A DNA stretch of 64,000 nt from Microbacterium oleivorans (GTDB taxonomy: Bacteria > Actinomycetota > Actinomycetes > Actinomycetales > Microbacteriaceae): NCBI RefSeq assembly GCF_001644225.1, contig NZ_LSTV01000001.1, positions 1,242,005-1,306,004 of the forward strand, read 5' to 3'. Shown piece by piece: positions 41,808-51,969 of the stretch (position 1 is its first letter; every line of letters begins with the position of its first letter). The notes beneath the pieces are model-generated. The model was not told the DNA's origin, searched no databases, and worked only from the letters and a program-made list of their open reading frames with translations. Made by a program: the position numbers and the translations under genes.

Positions 41808-43199
41808 TCAGTCGGATGCGTCGAGTGCCGCGAGCAGCAGCGCCTCGGACACCAGCGCGTTGCGGAACGTCTCGACGTGCAGGGACTCGTTGGGGCTGTG
41901 AGCCCGGGCGTGCGGGTCCTCGACGCCGGTCACGAGGATCTCGGCCCCCGGGAACTCCCGCACGAGGTCGGCGATGAAGGGGATCGACCCTCCCACACCG
42001 ATGTCGACCGGAGTGCGGCCGTACCCGCTCTCGAGGGCGGCGCGCGCCGCTTCGACGGCAGGGCCGGAGGTGTCGACGAGGAACGGGTCGCCGAAATCGA
42101 CGTCGCGGAAGGTGAGCCGCGCCCCGAACGGCGCGTGGCTGCGGAGGTGCGCCTCGATCGCGGCGAACGCGTCGGCGGCGGCCTGCCCCGGGGCGACCCG
42201 GGTGCTGATCACGACCGAGACCTTCGGGGTCAGCGTGTTGGACGCGTTCCGGACGCTCGGGGCGTCGATGCCGGTGATCGTGATCGACGGCTTGTTCCAG
42301 ATGCGGCTGAGGATCTCGTCGCGTCCGATCGGCGACACCCCCTGGGGAAGGCCAGCCTCGCTGCGGAGGGTCTCCTCCGAGTACGGCGGGGTGGCGGCAT
42401 CCCGGGATTCCAGTCCGGCGACGGCGACGGCACCGTCCTCGTCCCAGAGCGTCGCGAGGAGGGTGACCGCTGCGAGCATCGCGTCGGGCACAGCCCCACC
42501 GAACATGCCGGAGTGCGAGGCGTGATCGAGCGTCTCGATGTCGAGGGTGAAGCGGGCGTTGCCGCGCAGCGACACCGTCAGGGCGGGCGTCTCGGAGTCC
42601 CAGTTGCCGGAATCGGCGACGACGATCACGTCGGCGCGGAGCGCATCCGCGTTGTCGCTGAGGAACTGGGCGAAGGAGGCCGACCCCGCCTCCTCCTCAC
42701 CCTCGAAGAAGAGGTTGACGCCGAGGTCGAAGTCCGTGCCCACGGCGTCGACGAGCGCGCGCAGTGCCCCGATGTGGGCCATGATGCCGGCCTTGTCGTC
42801 GGCCGCGCCGCGACCGTAGATCCGGCCGTCGCGCAGGGTCGGCTCGAAGGGCGGCGACTCCCACAGGGACTCGTCGCCGACGGGCTGCACGTCGTGGTGG
42901 GCGTAGAGGAGGATCGTGGGGCGGCCGTTGCGGGCGGGGCGCGTCGCCAACACCGCCGGCATCCCCTCCTCCCCCGTTTCGGGGACGACGGCGGTCGCGA
43001 TCTCGACGCGTTCGAAGATGCCGAGGCCCTCGACGAGCGTCTTGACGGCCTCGGCGCTGCGCTGCACCTCGGCGCGGTCGAACCCGGGGAACGCGATCGA
43101 GGGGATGCGGACGAGCGAGCCCAGGTCGGCGAGGGCGGCGGGCACCTGGGTGAGGGCCGCTTCGCGCACCGCAGCGGACCGGGTGGTGTCGGAAGTCAT
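41808..43199 (-). CDS. M20-family dipeptidase / metallopeptidase
   Basis: 463 aa, cytosolic. Zinc ligand motifs: LLYAHHDVQP near residue 82 (His, Asp), GRGAADDKAG near 113 (bridging Asp), FEGEEEAGS near 148 (catalytic Glu pair), ADSGNW near 178 and a C-terminal HSPNESLHVETF (His). Closest in pattern to CNDP/PepV-like dipeptidases; exact substrate unknown. ATG 43199 is chosen because TAAGAT lies seven bases upstream and the open frame beyond it runs opposite the DUF3043 gene. Confidence 0.92.
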   Translation of the reverse strand: MTSDTTRSAAVREAALTQVPAALADLGSLVRIPSIAFPGFDRAEVQRSAEAVKTLVEGLGIFERVEIATAVVPETGEEGMPAVLATRPARNGRPTILLYAHHDVQPVGDESLWESPPFEPTLRDGRIYGRGAADDKAGIMAHIGALRALVDAVGTDFDLGVNLFFEGEEEAGSASFAQFLSDNADALRADVIVVADSGNWDSETPALTVSLRGNARFTLDIETLDHASHSGMFGGAVPDAMLAAVTLLATLWDEDGAVAVAGLESRDAATPPYSEETLRSEAGLPQGVSPIGRDEILSRIWNKPSITITGIDAPSVRNASNTLTPKVSVVISTRVAPGQAAADAFAAIEAHLRSHAPFGARLTFRDVDFGDPFLVDTSGPAVEAARAALESGYGRTPVDIGVGGSIPFIADLVREFPGAEILVTGVEDPHARAHSPNESLHVETFRNALVSEALLLAALDASD

Positions 43200-43212
43200 G
43201 CGGGTAATCTTA
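43200..43212. promoter_or_regulatory. Overlapping divergent promoters, dipeptidase and DUF3043 gene
   Basis: On the minus strand TAAGAT (43212-43207) lies seven bases before the dipeptidase ATG (leaderless type). On the plus strand TAATCT (43205-43210) is a -10 candidate for the DUF3043 gene, whose GTG is at 43252. The two boxes overlap, so the promoters would compete. Confidence 0.45.
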
Positions 43213-43251
43213 TGTCGCACGCCTTTTTCGCCGATTCCGAGGAACCGCCCC

Positions 43252-43812
43252 GTGGCAAAGACACCGCCCCCCGCCGACACCGCCCCCGACGCCCCCACCG
43301 GCGCGGGGAAGAACCGCCCGACGCCCACGCGCGCCGAGCAGGAAGCGGCGCGAAAGCGGCCCCTCGTCGCGAACACGAAGGAGGCGCGCGCCCGCGCGAA
43401 GGCCGAGCTCGCCGCCCAGCGCGAAAAGGCCCGGATCGGCATGGCCAACGGCGACGAGCGTTACCTCACGCCCCGCGACCGCGGCCCCCAGCGGCGCTTC
43501 ACCCGCGACTACACGGATGCCGGCTGGCACTTCGGCGAGCTCGTCATGCCGCTGCTGGTGATCGTCATCCTCTTCGCCCTGGTCCCGAACACCGCCGTCG
43601 TCTTCTACGCCTACATCGGCCTCTGGGCCTACCTGCTCTTCGTCGTCGCCGACATGATCATGCTCTCGCGCAAGGTCAAGAAGCTCGCCGCCGCGAAGTG
43701 GGGCGACCGCCGAGAGAAGGGCCTCGGCTGGTACGCGGCGATGCGCTCGGTGCAGATGCGGTTCATGCGTCTGCCCAAGCCCCAGGTCAAGCGCGGCGAG
43801 TACCCGAGCTGA
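43252..43812 (+). CDS. DUF3043-family membrane protein
   Basis: 186 aa. A long charged N-terminus, rich in Arg, Lys, Ala and Glu (TRAEQEAARKRPLVANTKEARARAKAEL; predicted coiled helix), is followed by two membrane helices (about 103-118 and 122-140) and a basic tail. The family is confined to actinobacteria and has no known function. GTG 43252 is chosen because GAGGAA lies eight bases upstream. Convergent with pyrD across a strong hairpin. Confidence 0.88.
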   Translation: MAKTPPPADTAPDAPTGAGKNRPTPTRAEQEAARKRPLVANTKEARARAKAELAAQREKARIGMANGDERYLTPRDRGPQRRFTRDYTDAGWHFGELVMPLLVIVILFALVPNTAVVFYAYIGLWAYLLFVVADMIMLSRKVKKLAAAKWGDRREKGLGWYAAMRSVQMRFMRLPKPQVKRGEYPS

Positions 43813-43825
43813 GTCCGAGATCCGC

Positions 43826-43857
43826 AACGGGCCCGCACCGACAGGTGCGGGCCCGTT
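43826..43857. terminator. Two-way terminator between DUF3043 gene and pyrD
   Basis: A perfect 14-bp stem (43826-43839 with 43844-43857) with loop GACA begins and ends with AA/TT, so short T-runs exist on both strands. Confidence 0.85.
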
Positions 43858-43881
43858 CTCGTGTGAGGCGGATGCCTGGAC

Positions 43882-44901
<1,020 letters not shown>

Positions 44902-44938
44902 CGGCTCCCAGCCTAGGGCGAGGGGCGCACTCCCGTGA

Positions 44939-45412
44939 TCAGACCTCTTCGCGCTGGGCCCGCTGCGCGTGATCCGCCCGCAGCAGCGCGATCGCCTCGT
45001 CGAAGTCGTCGAGGGTCTCGAACGCCTGGTAGACGCTCGCGAACCGCAGGTAGGCGATCTCGTCGAGCTCGCGCAGGGGCCCGAGGATCGCGAGTCCGAT
45101 CTCGTTCGTGTCGATCTGCGAGACACCGGTCTGACGGACCGCCTCTTCGACGGCCTGGGCCAGCATCGCCAGATCCGCCTCGGTGACGGGGCGGCCCTGG
45201 CACGCCTTGCGGACGCCCGACATGACCTTCTCGCGGCTGAACGACTCGATCACGCCGGACCGCTTGATGACGTTCAGGCTCGCCGTCTCGATCGTCGAGA
45301 ATCGACCGCCGCACTCGGGGCACTGGCGACGGCGACGGATGCTGAGCCCGTCGTCGCTCGTGCGGGAGTCGATGACACGGGAATCGGAGTGACGGCAGAA
45401 CGGGCAGTGCAT
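44939..45412 (-). CDS. nrdR: Transcriptional repressor NrdR
   Basis: 157 aa. The zinc-ribbon [17 protein letters not shown] with [12 protein letters not shown] (four Cys, residues 3-34) precedes the ATP-cone domain that senses dATP/ATP (about 49-139). Represses ribonucleotide reductase genes by binding NrdR boxes. No nrd genes are in the window. Thirteen bases after hisD; a TAGGCT that includes the hisD stop lies ten bases upstream, a possible own promoter. Confidence 0.95.
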   Translation of the reverse strand: MHCPFCRHSDSRVIDSRTSDDGLSIRRRRQCPECGGRFSTIETASLNVIKRSGVIESFSREKVMSGVRKACQGRPVTEADLAMLAQAVEEAVRQTGVSQIDTNEIGLAILGPLRELDEIAYLRFASVYQAFETLDDFDEAIALLRADHAQRAQREEV

Positions 45413-45425
45413 GGCGGCATCCAGC

Positions 45426-46727
45426 CTACGCGTCGAAGCGCGCCGTGACGGCTTCGCCGTGCGCGGGCAGGACCTCGGCGTTCGCGAGCGTGACGATGTC
45501 GTCGTGGACCGCCTTCAGCGCGTCACGGTCGTACACGATCACCTGCTGCGGACGCAGGAAAGTGGATGCCGACAGTCCCGACGCATAGCGGGCCTGACCT
45601 CCCGTGGGCAGCACGTGATTGCTGCCGGCGAGGTAGTCGCCGAGGCTCACCGGGGTCCACGCGCCGACGAACACGGCACCGGCGTTGACGTACTCCTCAG
45701 GGCGCGGGTCGCGCAAGTGCAACTCGAGGTGCTCGGGAGCGTAGGCGTTGCTGAACGCGGTCGCCGTGGCGATGTCGTCGACGAGCACGACGGCGGACTG
45801 CGGCCCCGACAACGCCTGCCCGACGCGGGCGGCGTGGTGCGTCGCGGCCGCTCGCTTCTCGACCTCGACCACGACGGCCTCCGCGAGCGCCTGCGAGTCG
45901 GTGACGAGGACGGCCGCCGCCTGCTCGTCGTGCTCGGCCTGGCTCACGAGGTCGGCGGCCACCAGCCGGGCGTCCGCGGACTCGTCCGCGACGATGAGGA
46001 TCTCGGTCGCGCCCGCTTCGGAGTCCGTGCCGACCATGCCGGCCACGACGCGCTTCGCCAGCGCGACGAAGTTGTTGCCAGGGCCCGAGATGACGTCGAC
46101 CGGGTCGAGACCGAGGGCCGGGACACCGTGGGCGTAGGCGCCGATCGCCCCCGCGCCGCCCATCGCGTACACCTCAGTGATGCCGAGGAGGCGAGCCGCG
46201 GCGAGGATGACGGGGTGCACCCGGCCGCCGTGGTCGCGCTGCGGCGGCGAGGCGAGGGCGACCTGTGCGACGCCGGCCACCTGCGCGGGGACGACGTTCA
46301 TCACGACGCTCGACGGGTAGACCGCCTTGCCGCCGGGGACGTAGACACCGGCCCGCCGCACGGGTCGCCAGTGCTGCTCGACGCGGGCACCGGGGCCGAT
46401 GTCAGTCACGACGGGCGCCGGGACCTGCGCGGCCGAGGCGCGCCGGACCCGGTCGATCGCGTTCTCGAGCGCCCGCCGGATCGCCGGGTCGAGGGCGTCG
46501 AGCGCCTCCTCGAGGTGCGCGGCCGGGACGCGGACGTCGTGACCCTCCACGCCGTCGAAGCGGGCGGCCTGTTCGCGCAGCGACGCCTCCCCCCGCTCCG
46601 CGACGTCCGCGACGACGGCGGCCGCCGTCGCCAGAGCCTCGTCGCGGGCAGCGGTGGCCCGGGGGACGGCAGCGAGGAGGTCAGCCGGAGTGACGGCGCG
46701 ACCCCGGAGGTCGATCGTGCGAAGCAT
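45426..46727 (-). CDS. hisD: Histidinol dehydrogenase
   Basis: Last two steps of histidine synthesis (histidinol to histidine, two NAD+). 433 aa. Signature [17 protein letters not shown] near residue 127, [12 protein letters not shown] near 190, [12 protein letters not shown] near 218 and the catalytic [10 protein letters not shown] near 275, followed by zinc-ligand His in the [10 protein letters not shown] region near 370. ATG 46727 is preceded exactly six bases upstream by TACCCT, so it is probably leaderless. No other his genes are visible. Confidence 0.96.
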   Translation of the reverse strand: MLRTIDLRGRAVTPADLLAAVPRATAARDEALATAAAVVADVAERGEASLREQAARFDGVEGHDVRVPAAHLEEALDALDPAIRRALENAIDRVRRASAAQVPAPVVTDIGPGARVEQHWRPVRRAGVYVPGGKAVYPSSVVMNVVPAQVAGVAQVALASPPQRDHGGRVHPVILAAARLLGITEVYAMGGAGAIGAYAHGVPALGLDPVDVISGPGNNFVALAKRVVAGMVGTDSEAGATEILIVADESADARLVAADLVSQAEHDEQAAAVLVTDSQALAEAVVVEVEKRAAATHHAARVGQALSGPQSAVVLVDDIATATAFSNAYAPEHLELHLRDPRPEEYVNAGAVFVGAWTPVSLGDYLAGSNHVLPTGGQARYASGLSASTFLRPQQVIVYDRDALKAVHDDIVTLANAEVLPAHGEAVTARFDA

Positions 46728-46739
46728 CCCTCCAGGGTA
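46728..46739 (-). promoter_or_regulatory. Leaderless-type promoter of hisD (-10 TACCCT plus 6-nt spacer)
   Basis: Minus-strand TACCCT (46739-46734) then GGAGGG directly abuts the ATG. The GGAGGG looks like a ribosome site but has zero spacing, so a +1 at the ATG is the better reading. Confidence 0.5.
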
Positions 46740-46747
46740 CCGGCGCG

Positions 46748-47863
46748 TCAGCCCCGGGTGACGCCCGAGACGTCGGTGAGGTAGCCGATCCGACCGTCCT
46801 CGTGGCGCACGACGAACGAGTCGCCGCGGTCCTCGATGACGAGGGCCCAGGCGGTCGGGCCGATGCGGAACAGGGGCGCGCCGTTCTCGTCGACGACGTC
46901 CCGTTCGGCGGGTGCGAGCGCCCAGAACGCCTGCTGCGCCGAGGCCGGAGCCGGTGCCGGCTCGTCGTCGTCGATCGGGTCGCCGAGCGGTGCCGGGTCG
47001 GGGTCGACCGACGGCGCCGCCATCGTGAAGCGGGCGTCCGAGATCGGACGGGCGACGACCGGGCGGGCACCGCGGGCGACGCGGTGCGAGACCGTCTCGC
47101 TGCGGTGCAGGAAGTCCTCGTGGAACGGCGGGATGAAGGGGGCGACGACCGTGAGGGCGACACCCGCCGCCATCAGGATGACCTCGACCCAGACGACCCA
47201 GCTGCTCAGCCAGACACCCGTCGCGGCGCCGCGGGCGATGTTGATCCAGAGCCAGCTGAGCCAGAGCACCGCCGAAACCGAGAAGGCGACGGAGGCGAAC
47301 TGGTCGATACCCAGGGAACCGACCCGGCGGATGCCGGTGGGCGAGAAGCGACGCAGGACGATGAGGAACACCGCGACCGTCGGCACACCGATGGCGAGGA
47401 TCCAGTCGATGCCCGAGCCCCAGACGTTCCCGCCGCCGAGGAGCTGCGTGTACGGGCCGTCGCTGTAGAGCGGGAAGAACGAGAAGAGGAAGGCGAGCGC
47501 CCAGACACCCAGCAGCGACACCTCGCGCAGCGAGAACGGGCCGATCCCGTACTGCGGCGGGACGTGGCCCGCCTCGGGAGCCTGGTCGACATCGGCGGGG
47601 GCGGCCTCGACGTGCGACGCAGGGGCCGCCGCGGCGGCCGGGACGTCGTCCACGGGGGCGGATACCTCGGCTGCCGGCGCATCGGCTGCGGCCGGCGCGG
47701 AGGACGCCGCATCCGTCTCGAAGTCGTACGCCTCGGTCTCGCTGTCGACGCGGGACGCGTCGTACACCGCTGTCTCGGGCTCCCGGACGACGGTGATGTC
47801 GAGGTCCTCGACGGTGCCCCCCGTCTCGTCGGGCTTTTCGGGGGTCGGCTTCTGGTCGGTCAC
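46748..47863 (-). CDS. Membrane protein of unknown function (hisD-dnaE spacer gene)
   Basis: 371 aa. Residues 1-105 are acidic and Ala/Pro-rich, likely disordered. Four hydrophobic segments lie at about 115-133, 148-170, 190-210 and 216-240. A Pro/Asp linker follows, then a small C-terminal module of about 55 residues (FRIGPTAWALVIEDRGDSFV, then RIGYLTDVSGV) that resembles a compact beta domain repeated in signalling proteins. Family not recognised. The start follows GGAG about six bases upstream. Same direction as dnaE (65 bases upstream) and hisD (20 bases downstream). Confidence 0.75.
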   Translation of the reverse strand: MTDQKPTPEKPDETGGTVEDLDITVVREPETAVYDASRVDSETEAYDFETDAASSAPAAADAPAAEVSAPVDDVPAAAAAPASHVEAAPADVDQAPEAGHVPPQYGIGPFSLREVSLLGVWALAFLFSFFPLYSDGPYTQLLGGGNVWGSGIDWILAIGVPTVAVFLIVLRRFSPTGIRRVGSLGIDQFASVAFSVSAVLWLSWLWINIARGAATGVWLSSWVVWVEVILMAAGVALTVVAPFIPPFHEDFLHRSETVSHRVARGARPVVARPISDARFTMAAPSVDPDPAPLGDPIDDDEPAPAPASAQQAFWALAPAERDVVDENGAPLFRIGPTAWALVIEDRGDSFVVRHEDGRIGYLTDVSGVTRG

Positions 47864-47928
47864 GATGCTCCTTCCGCACGGCGCCGGGGGGCGCCGCCTG
47901 CGATCCTACCCCGCGGGCTGTGGACGAC

Positions 47929-50900
47929 TCAGCCGAGACACTGGGGTCCCAGCAGACCCTTCAACTCGCCGTAGAGGTCGACCGTCACGCCCACCTGCGC
48001 GGGCACCTCGAAGACCTTCGCGACGCCGCCGCGGTGGAGCTTCAGGGTCACCTCGGTGCTGCCCGGATGCCGGTCGAGGACGGCGGCGAGCTGACCGATC
48101 GTCGTCTCGGTCGCCCGGTGCTCGGGGAGCAGGAGGACGAGGGGGCCGGCGGCATCCACCGATCCGAGATCCGGGACGAACGCGGACTGCCCGTGGAGGT
48201 TGCGCCCGTCGTCGCGCTGCGAGACGCGTCCGCGCACGACGAGGATCGAGTCGGCCTGCAGCATCGACTGGAACTCGGTGTACGTCTTGCCCATGAACAT
48301 GACGGTCACCTCGCCGTCGAAGTCCTCCACGGTGATCATGCCGTACGGATTGCCGCTCTGCTTCGCGACGCGGTGCTGCACGCTGGTGACCAGGCCCGCG
48401 ATCGTGACGATGTCGCCGTCGGAGATGTCCTCGGAGACGAGCAGGTCGTGGATCGACGTCGACGCGTGTTTGGCGAGCGGGATCTCGAGCCCGGCGAGCG
48501 GGTGGTCCGACACGTAGAGCCCGAGCATCTCGCGCTCGAAGGCGAGCTTGTCCTTCTTGGTCCACTCGGGACGCTCGGGGACGCGGGCGACCTGCTGCGG
48601 CTCGTCGTCGCCCCACAGGCTGTCGAAGTCGAAACCGACCTCGCCGTTGGCCTCGCGCCGTTTGTCGAGCACGGCCTGCTCGGTGGCGTCCTCGTGGATC
48701 TCCATGAGCGCGCGCCGGGTCGAGCCGAGCGAGTCGAACGCGCCGGCCTTGATGAGGGACTCCACTGTGCGCTTGTTGGCGACGTGGGCGGGGACCTTCG
48801 CGAGGAAGTCGTGGAAGCTCGTGTAGGGGCCGTCCGCCCGGGCGGCGACGATGCCGTCGACGACGTTGCTGCCGACGTTGCGGACGGCGCCCAGACCGAA
48901 GCGGATGTCCCCACCGACGGCGGCGAAGTACCGGATCGACTCCCCAACGTCGGGCGGGAGGACGCGGATGCCCATGCGGCGGCACTCGTTGAGGTACACC
49001 GCCATCTTGTCCTTCGAGTCGCCGACGCTCGTCAGGAGGGCGGCCATGTACTCGGCCGGATAGTGGGCCTTCAGGTACGCGGTCCAGTAGGAGACGAGTC
49101 CGTAGGCGGCGGAGTGGGCTTTGTTGAAGGCGTAGTCGGAGAACGGCAGCAGGATGTCCCAAAGGGCCTTGATCGCGGCCTCACCGAAGCCGCGTTCCTT
49201 CATGCCCCCCGAGAAGCCCTCGTACTGCTTGTCGAGCTCGGACTTCTTCTTCTTGCCCATCGCGCGGCGCAGAATGTCCGCCTGACCGAGCGAGAAGCCG
49301 GCCACCTTCTGCGCGATCGCCATGACCTGCTCCTGATAGATGATCAGGCCGTAGGTCGTGTCGAGGATCTCGCGCAGCGGCTCTTCGAGCTCGGGGTGGA
49401 TGGGCGTGATCGGCTGCACGCCGTTCTTGCGCAGCGCGTAGTTGGTGTGCGAGTTCGCGCCCATCGGACCCGGTCGGTACAGCGCGATGACGGCCGAGAT
49501 GTCCTCGAAGTTGTCGGGCTTCATGAGGCGCAGGAGCGAGCGCATCGGGCCGCCGTCGAGCTGGAAGACGCCGAGCGTGTCGCCGCGGCTGAGCAGGTCG
49601 TACGCGGCGCGGTCGTCGAGTTCGAGGTGCTCGAGGTCGAGTTCCTCGCCGCGGTTGCTGCGGATGTTGTCCAGGGCGTCCGAGATGATCGTGAGGTTGC
49701 GGAGCCCCAGGAAGTCCATCTTGATGAGCCCGAGGGTCTCGCACGACGGGTAGTCGAACTGCGTGACGATCTGGCCGTCCTGCTCGCGGCGCATGATCGG
49801 GATGATGTCGATCAGCGGTTCGCTCGACATGATGACACCGGCGGCGTGGACACCCCACTGCCGCTTCAGGCCCTCGAGGCCGATCGCGCGGTCGAAGACG
49901 GTCTTCGCCTCGGGATCGGTGTCGATGAGCGAGCGGAACTCGCTCGCCTCCTTGTACCGCGGATGCTTCGGGTCGAACATGCCGCCGAGCTCCATGTCCT
50001 TGCCCATGACGGGCGGCGGCATGGCCTTGGTGAGCCGCTCGCCCATGGAGAAGGGGAAGCCGAGGACACGACCGGCATCCTTCAGCGCCTGCTTCGACTT
50101 GATCGTGCCGTACGTGACGATCTGCGCGACGCGCTCGGAGCCGTACTTCTCGGTCACGTAGTCGATGACCTCGCCACGGCGACGGTCGTCGAAGTCGACG
50201 TCGAAGTCGGGCATCGAGACGCGGTCGGGGTTGAGGAACCGCTCGAAGATCAGACCGTGCTCGAGCGGGTCGAGGTCGGTGATGCGCATGGCGTACGCGA
50301 CCATCGAACCGGCACCGGAACCGCGGCCGGGACCGACGCGGATGCCGTTGTCCTTGGCCCAGTTGATGAAGTCGGCGACGACGAGGAAGTACCCCGGGAA
50401 ACCCATCTGGAGGATGATGCCGGTCTCGTACTCCGCCTGCTTGCGCACCCGGTCGGGGATGCCGTCGGGGTACCGGTAGTGGAGGCCGGCCTCGACCTCC
50501 TTGATCAGCCAGCTGTCCTCGGTCTCGCCCTCGGGCACCGGGAAGCGCGGCATGTAGTTGGCGGAGGTGTTGAACTCGACCTCGCAGCGCTCGGCGATGA
50601 GGAGCGTGTTGTCGCAGGCCTCGGGATGGTCGCGGAACAGCTGACGCATCTCCTGGGCCGTCTTGATGTAGTACCCGTCGCCGTCGAACTTGAAACGGTT
50701 CGGGTCGTCGAGGGTCGAGCCGGACTGCACGCAGAGGAGGGCGGCGTGCGCGTCGGCCTCGTGCTGATGCGTGTAGTGCGAGTCGTTGGTCGCGACGAGC
50801 GGGATGCCGAGGTCCTTCGAGAGCCGGATGAGGTCGGTCATGACACGACGCTCGATCGACAGCCCGTGGTCCATGATCTCGGCGAAGTAGTTCTCCTTGC

Positions 50901-51447
50901 CGAAGATGTCCTGGAACTCGGCGGCCGCGGCCCGCGCCGCCTCGTACTGCCCGAGACGCAGGCGGGTCTGCACCTCCCCCGACGGGCAGCCGGTCGTGGC
51001 GATCAGTCCCTTGCCGTAGGTCTGCAGCAGCTCGCGGTCCATGCGCGGCTTGAAGTAGTAGCCCTCGATGCTCGAGAGCGAACTGAGCCGGAAGAGGTTG
51101 TGCATCCCCTCCGTGCTCTGGCTCCACATCGTCATGTGGGTGTAGGCACCGGAACCCGAGACGTCGTCGCTCTTCTGGTCGGGCGAGCCCCAGGCGACGC
51201 GGGACTTGTCGCTGCGGTGGGTGCCCGGGGTGACGTAGGCCTCGAGACCGATGATCGGCTTGACGCCGGCGGACTGGGCGGCACGGTAGAACTCGAAGGC
51301 CGCGAACGTGTTGCCGTGGTCGGTGACGGCGATCGCCGGCATCCCGTACTCGGCTGCCGCCTGCGTCATCGCGCCGATCTTCGCGGCCCCGTCGAGCATC
51401 GAGTATTCGCTGTGCACGTGCAGATGGACGAAGGAATCGGATGCCAC
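47929..51447 (-). CDS. dnaE: DNA polymerase III alpha subunit
   Basis: Replicative polymerase, 1172 aa, DnaE1 type. The N-terminal PHP domain (VHLHVHSEYSMLDGA near residue 7) keeps its metal histidines, a candidate proofreading exonuclease in actinobacteria. The polymerase catalytic acids are in MPDFDVDFDD near 410. The tandem helix-hairpin-helix and OB-fold (IVTIAGLVTSVQHRV near 1055) follow. GTG 51447 is exactly six bases after TAGACT, so the mRNA is probably leaderless. Divergent from the Nudix gene. Confidence 0.97.
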   Translation of the reverse strand: MASDSFVHLHVHSEYSMLDGAAKIGAMTQAAAEYGMPAIAVTDHGNTFAAFEFYRAAQSAGVKPIIGLEAYVTPGTHRSDKSRVAWGSPDQKSDDVSGSGAYTHMTMWSQSTEGMHNLFRLSSLSSIEGYYFKPRMDRELLQTYGKGLIATTGCPSGEVQTRLRLGQYEAARAAAAEFQDIFGKENYFAEIMDHGLSIERRVMTDLIRLSKDLGIPLVATNDSHYTHQHEADAHAALLCVQSGSTLDDPNRFKFDGDGYYIKTAQEMRQLFRDHPEACDNTLLIAERCEVEFNTSANYMPRFPVPEGETEDSWLIKEVEAGLHYRYPDGIPDRVRKQAEYETGIILQMGFPGYFLVVADFINWAKDNGIRVGPGRGSGAGSMVAYAMRITDLDPLEHGLIFERFLNPDRVSMPDFDVDFDDRRRGEVIDYVTEKYGSERVAQIVTYGTIKSKQALKDAGRVLGFPFSMGERLTKAMPPPVMGKDMELGGMFDPKHPRYKEASEFRSLIDTDPEAKTVFDRAIGLEGLKRQWGVHAAGVIMSSEPLIDIIPIMRREQDGQIVTQFDYPSCETLGLIKMDFLGLRNLTIISDALDNIRSNRGEELDLEHLELDDRAAYDLLSRGDTLGVFQLDGGPMRSLLRLMKPDNFEDISAVIALYRPGPMGANSHTNYALRKNGVQPITPIHPELEEPLREILDTTYGLIIYQEQVMAIAQKVAGFSLGQADILRRAMGKKKKSELDKQYEGFSGGMKERGFGEAAIKALWDILLPFSDYAFNKAHSAAYGLVSYWTAYLKAHYPAEYMAALLTSVGDSKDKMAVYLNECRRMGIRVLPPDVGESIRYFAAVGGDIRFGLGAVRNVGSNVVDGIVAARADGPYTSFHDFLAKVPAHVANKRTVESLIKAGAFDSLGSTRRALMEIHEDATEQAVLDKRREANGEVGFDFDSLWGDDEPQQVARVPERPEWTKKDKLAFEREMLGLYVSDHPLAGLEIPLAKHASTSIHDLLVSEDISDGDIVTIAGLVTSVQHRVAKQSGNPYGMITVEDFDGEVTVMFMGKTYTEFQSMLQADSILVVRGRVSQRDDGRNLHGQSAFVPDLGSVDAAGPLVLLLPEHRATETTIGQLAAVLDRHPGSTEVTLKLHRGGVAKVFEVPAQVGVTVDLYGELKGLLGPQCLG

Positions 51448-51459
51448 GGATCGAGTCTA
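51448..51459 (-). promoter_or_regulatory. Leaderless-type promoter of dnaE (-10 TAGACT plus 6-nt spacer)
   Basis: Minus-strand TAGACT (51459-51454), six bases (CGATCC), then the dnaE GTG. Confidence 0.6.
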
Positions 51460-51482
51460 CGTTCCGGGTCCGACACGGGACC

Positions 51483-51495
51483 TAGGCTGGTCGGC
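51483..51495 (+). promoter_or_regulatory. Leaderless-type promoter of the Nudix gene
   Basis: TAGGCT (51483-51488), seven bases, then the ATG at 51496. Together with the dnaE box it makes a compact divergent promoter pair only 36 bases across. Confidence 0.5.
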
Positions 51496-51969
51496 ATGGC
51501 CACTCCCGAGTTCGTCCTCGCCCTCCGCGAGAAGATCGGCACCGCTCCCCTCCCCCTCGTCGGCGTCACCGCGATCGTCTTCCGTGACGAGAAGGTGCTC
51601 ATCGGACGGCGGGCGGACAACGGTTCGTGGCAGCCCGTCTCGGGCATCGTCGACCCCGGCGAGGAGCCCGCCGACGCGGCGGTCCGGGAGTGTCGCGAGG
51701 AGGCCGGGATCGTCGTGCGAGCGACCCGCCTGGCCGCCGTGCAGCAGATCCCCCGCATCGAGTACACCAACGGCGACCAGGTGGACTACCTCGACCTCGT
51801 CTTCCGCTGCGACTGGGTCTCGGGCGAGCCGCATCCCGCCGACGGAGAACTCACCGACGTCGGGTGGTTCGGGCTCGGCGAGCTGATCGACGTCGATCAG
51901 ACCCACGTCCGGAAGATCGCGCTTGCGATCGCGGAGGACGACCCCGCGAGCTTCGCCGGCGGCCGCTGA
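51496..51969 (+). CDS. Nudix hydrolase
   Basis: 157 aa. A perfect Nudix box, G(5)E(7)REUXEEXGU, at about residues 54-76 (GIVDPGEEPADAAVRECREE then AGI). Hydrolyses nucleoside diphosphates linked to another group; the substrate is not readable. N-terminal TAIVFRDEKVLIGRR is typical of MutT-like members. The last 73 bases overlap the end of the convergent GNAT gene. Confidence 0.93.
   Translation: MATPEFVLALREKIGTAPLPLVGVTAIVFRDEKVLIGRRADNGSWQPVSGIVDPGEEPADAAVRECREEAGIVVRATRLAAVQQIPRIEYTNGDQVDYLDLVFRCDWVSGEPHPADGELTDVGWFGLGELIDVDQTHVRKIALAIAEDDPASFAGGR

Noticed and set aside
47920..51969. Long open frame on the plus strand opposite dnaE that runs into the Nudix gene
   Set aside because: Only its last 157 codons (the Nudix protein, from ATG 51496) have family similarity; the rest is the antisense shadow of dnaE.
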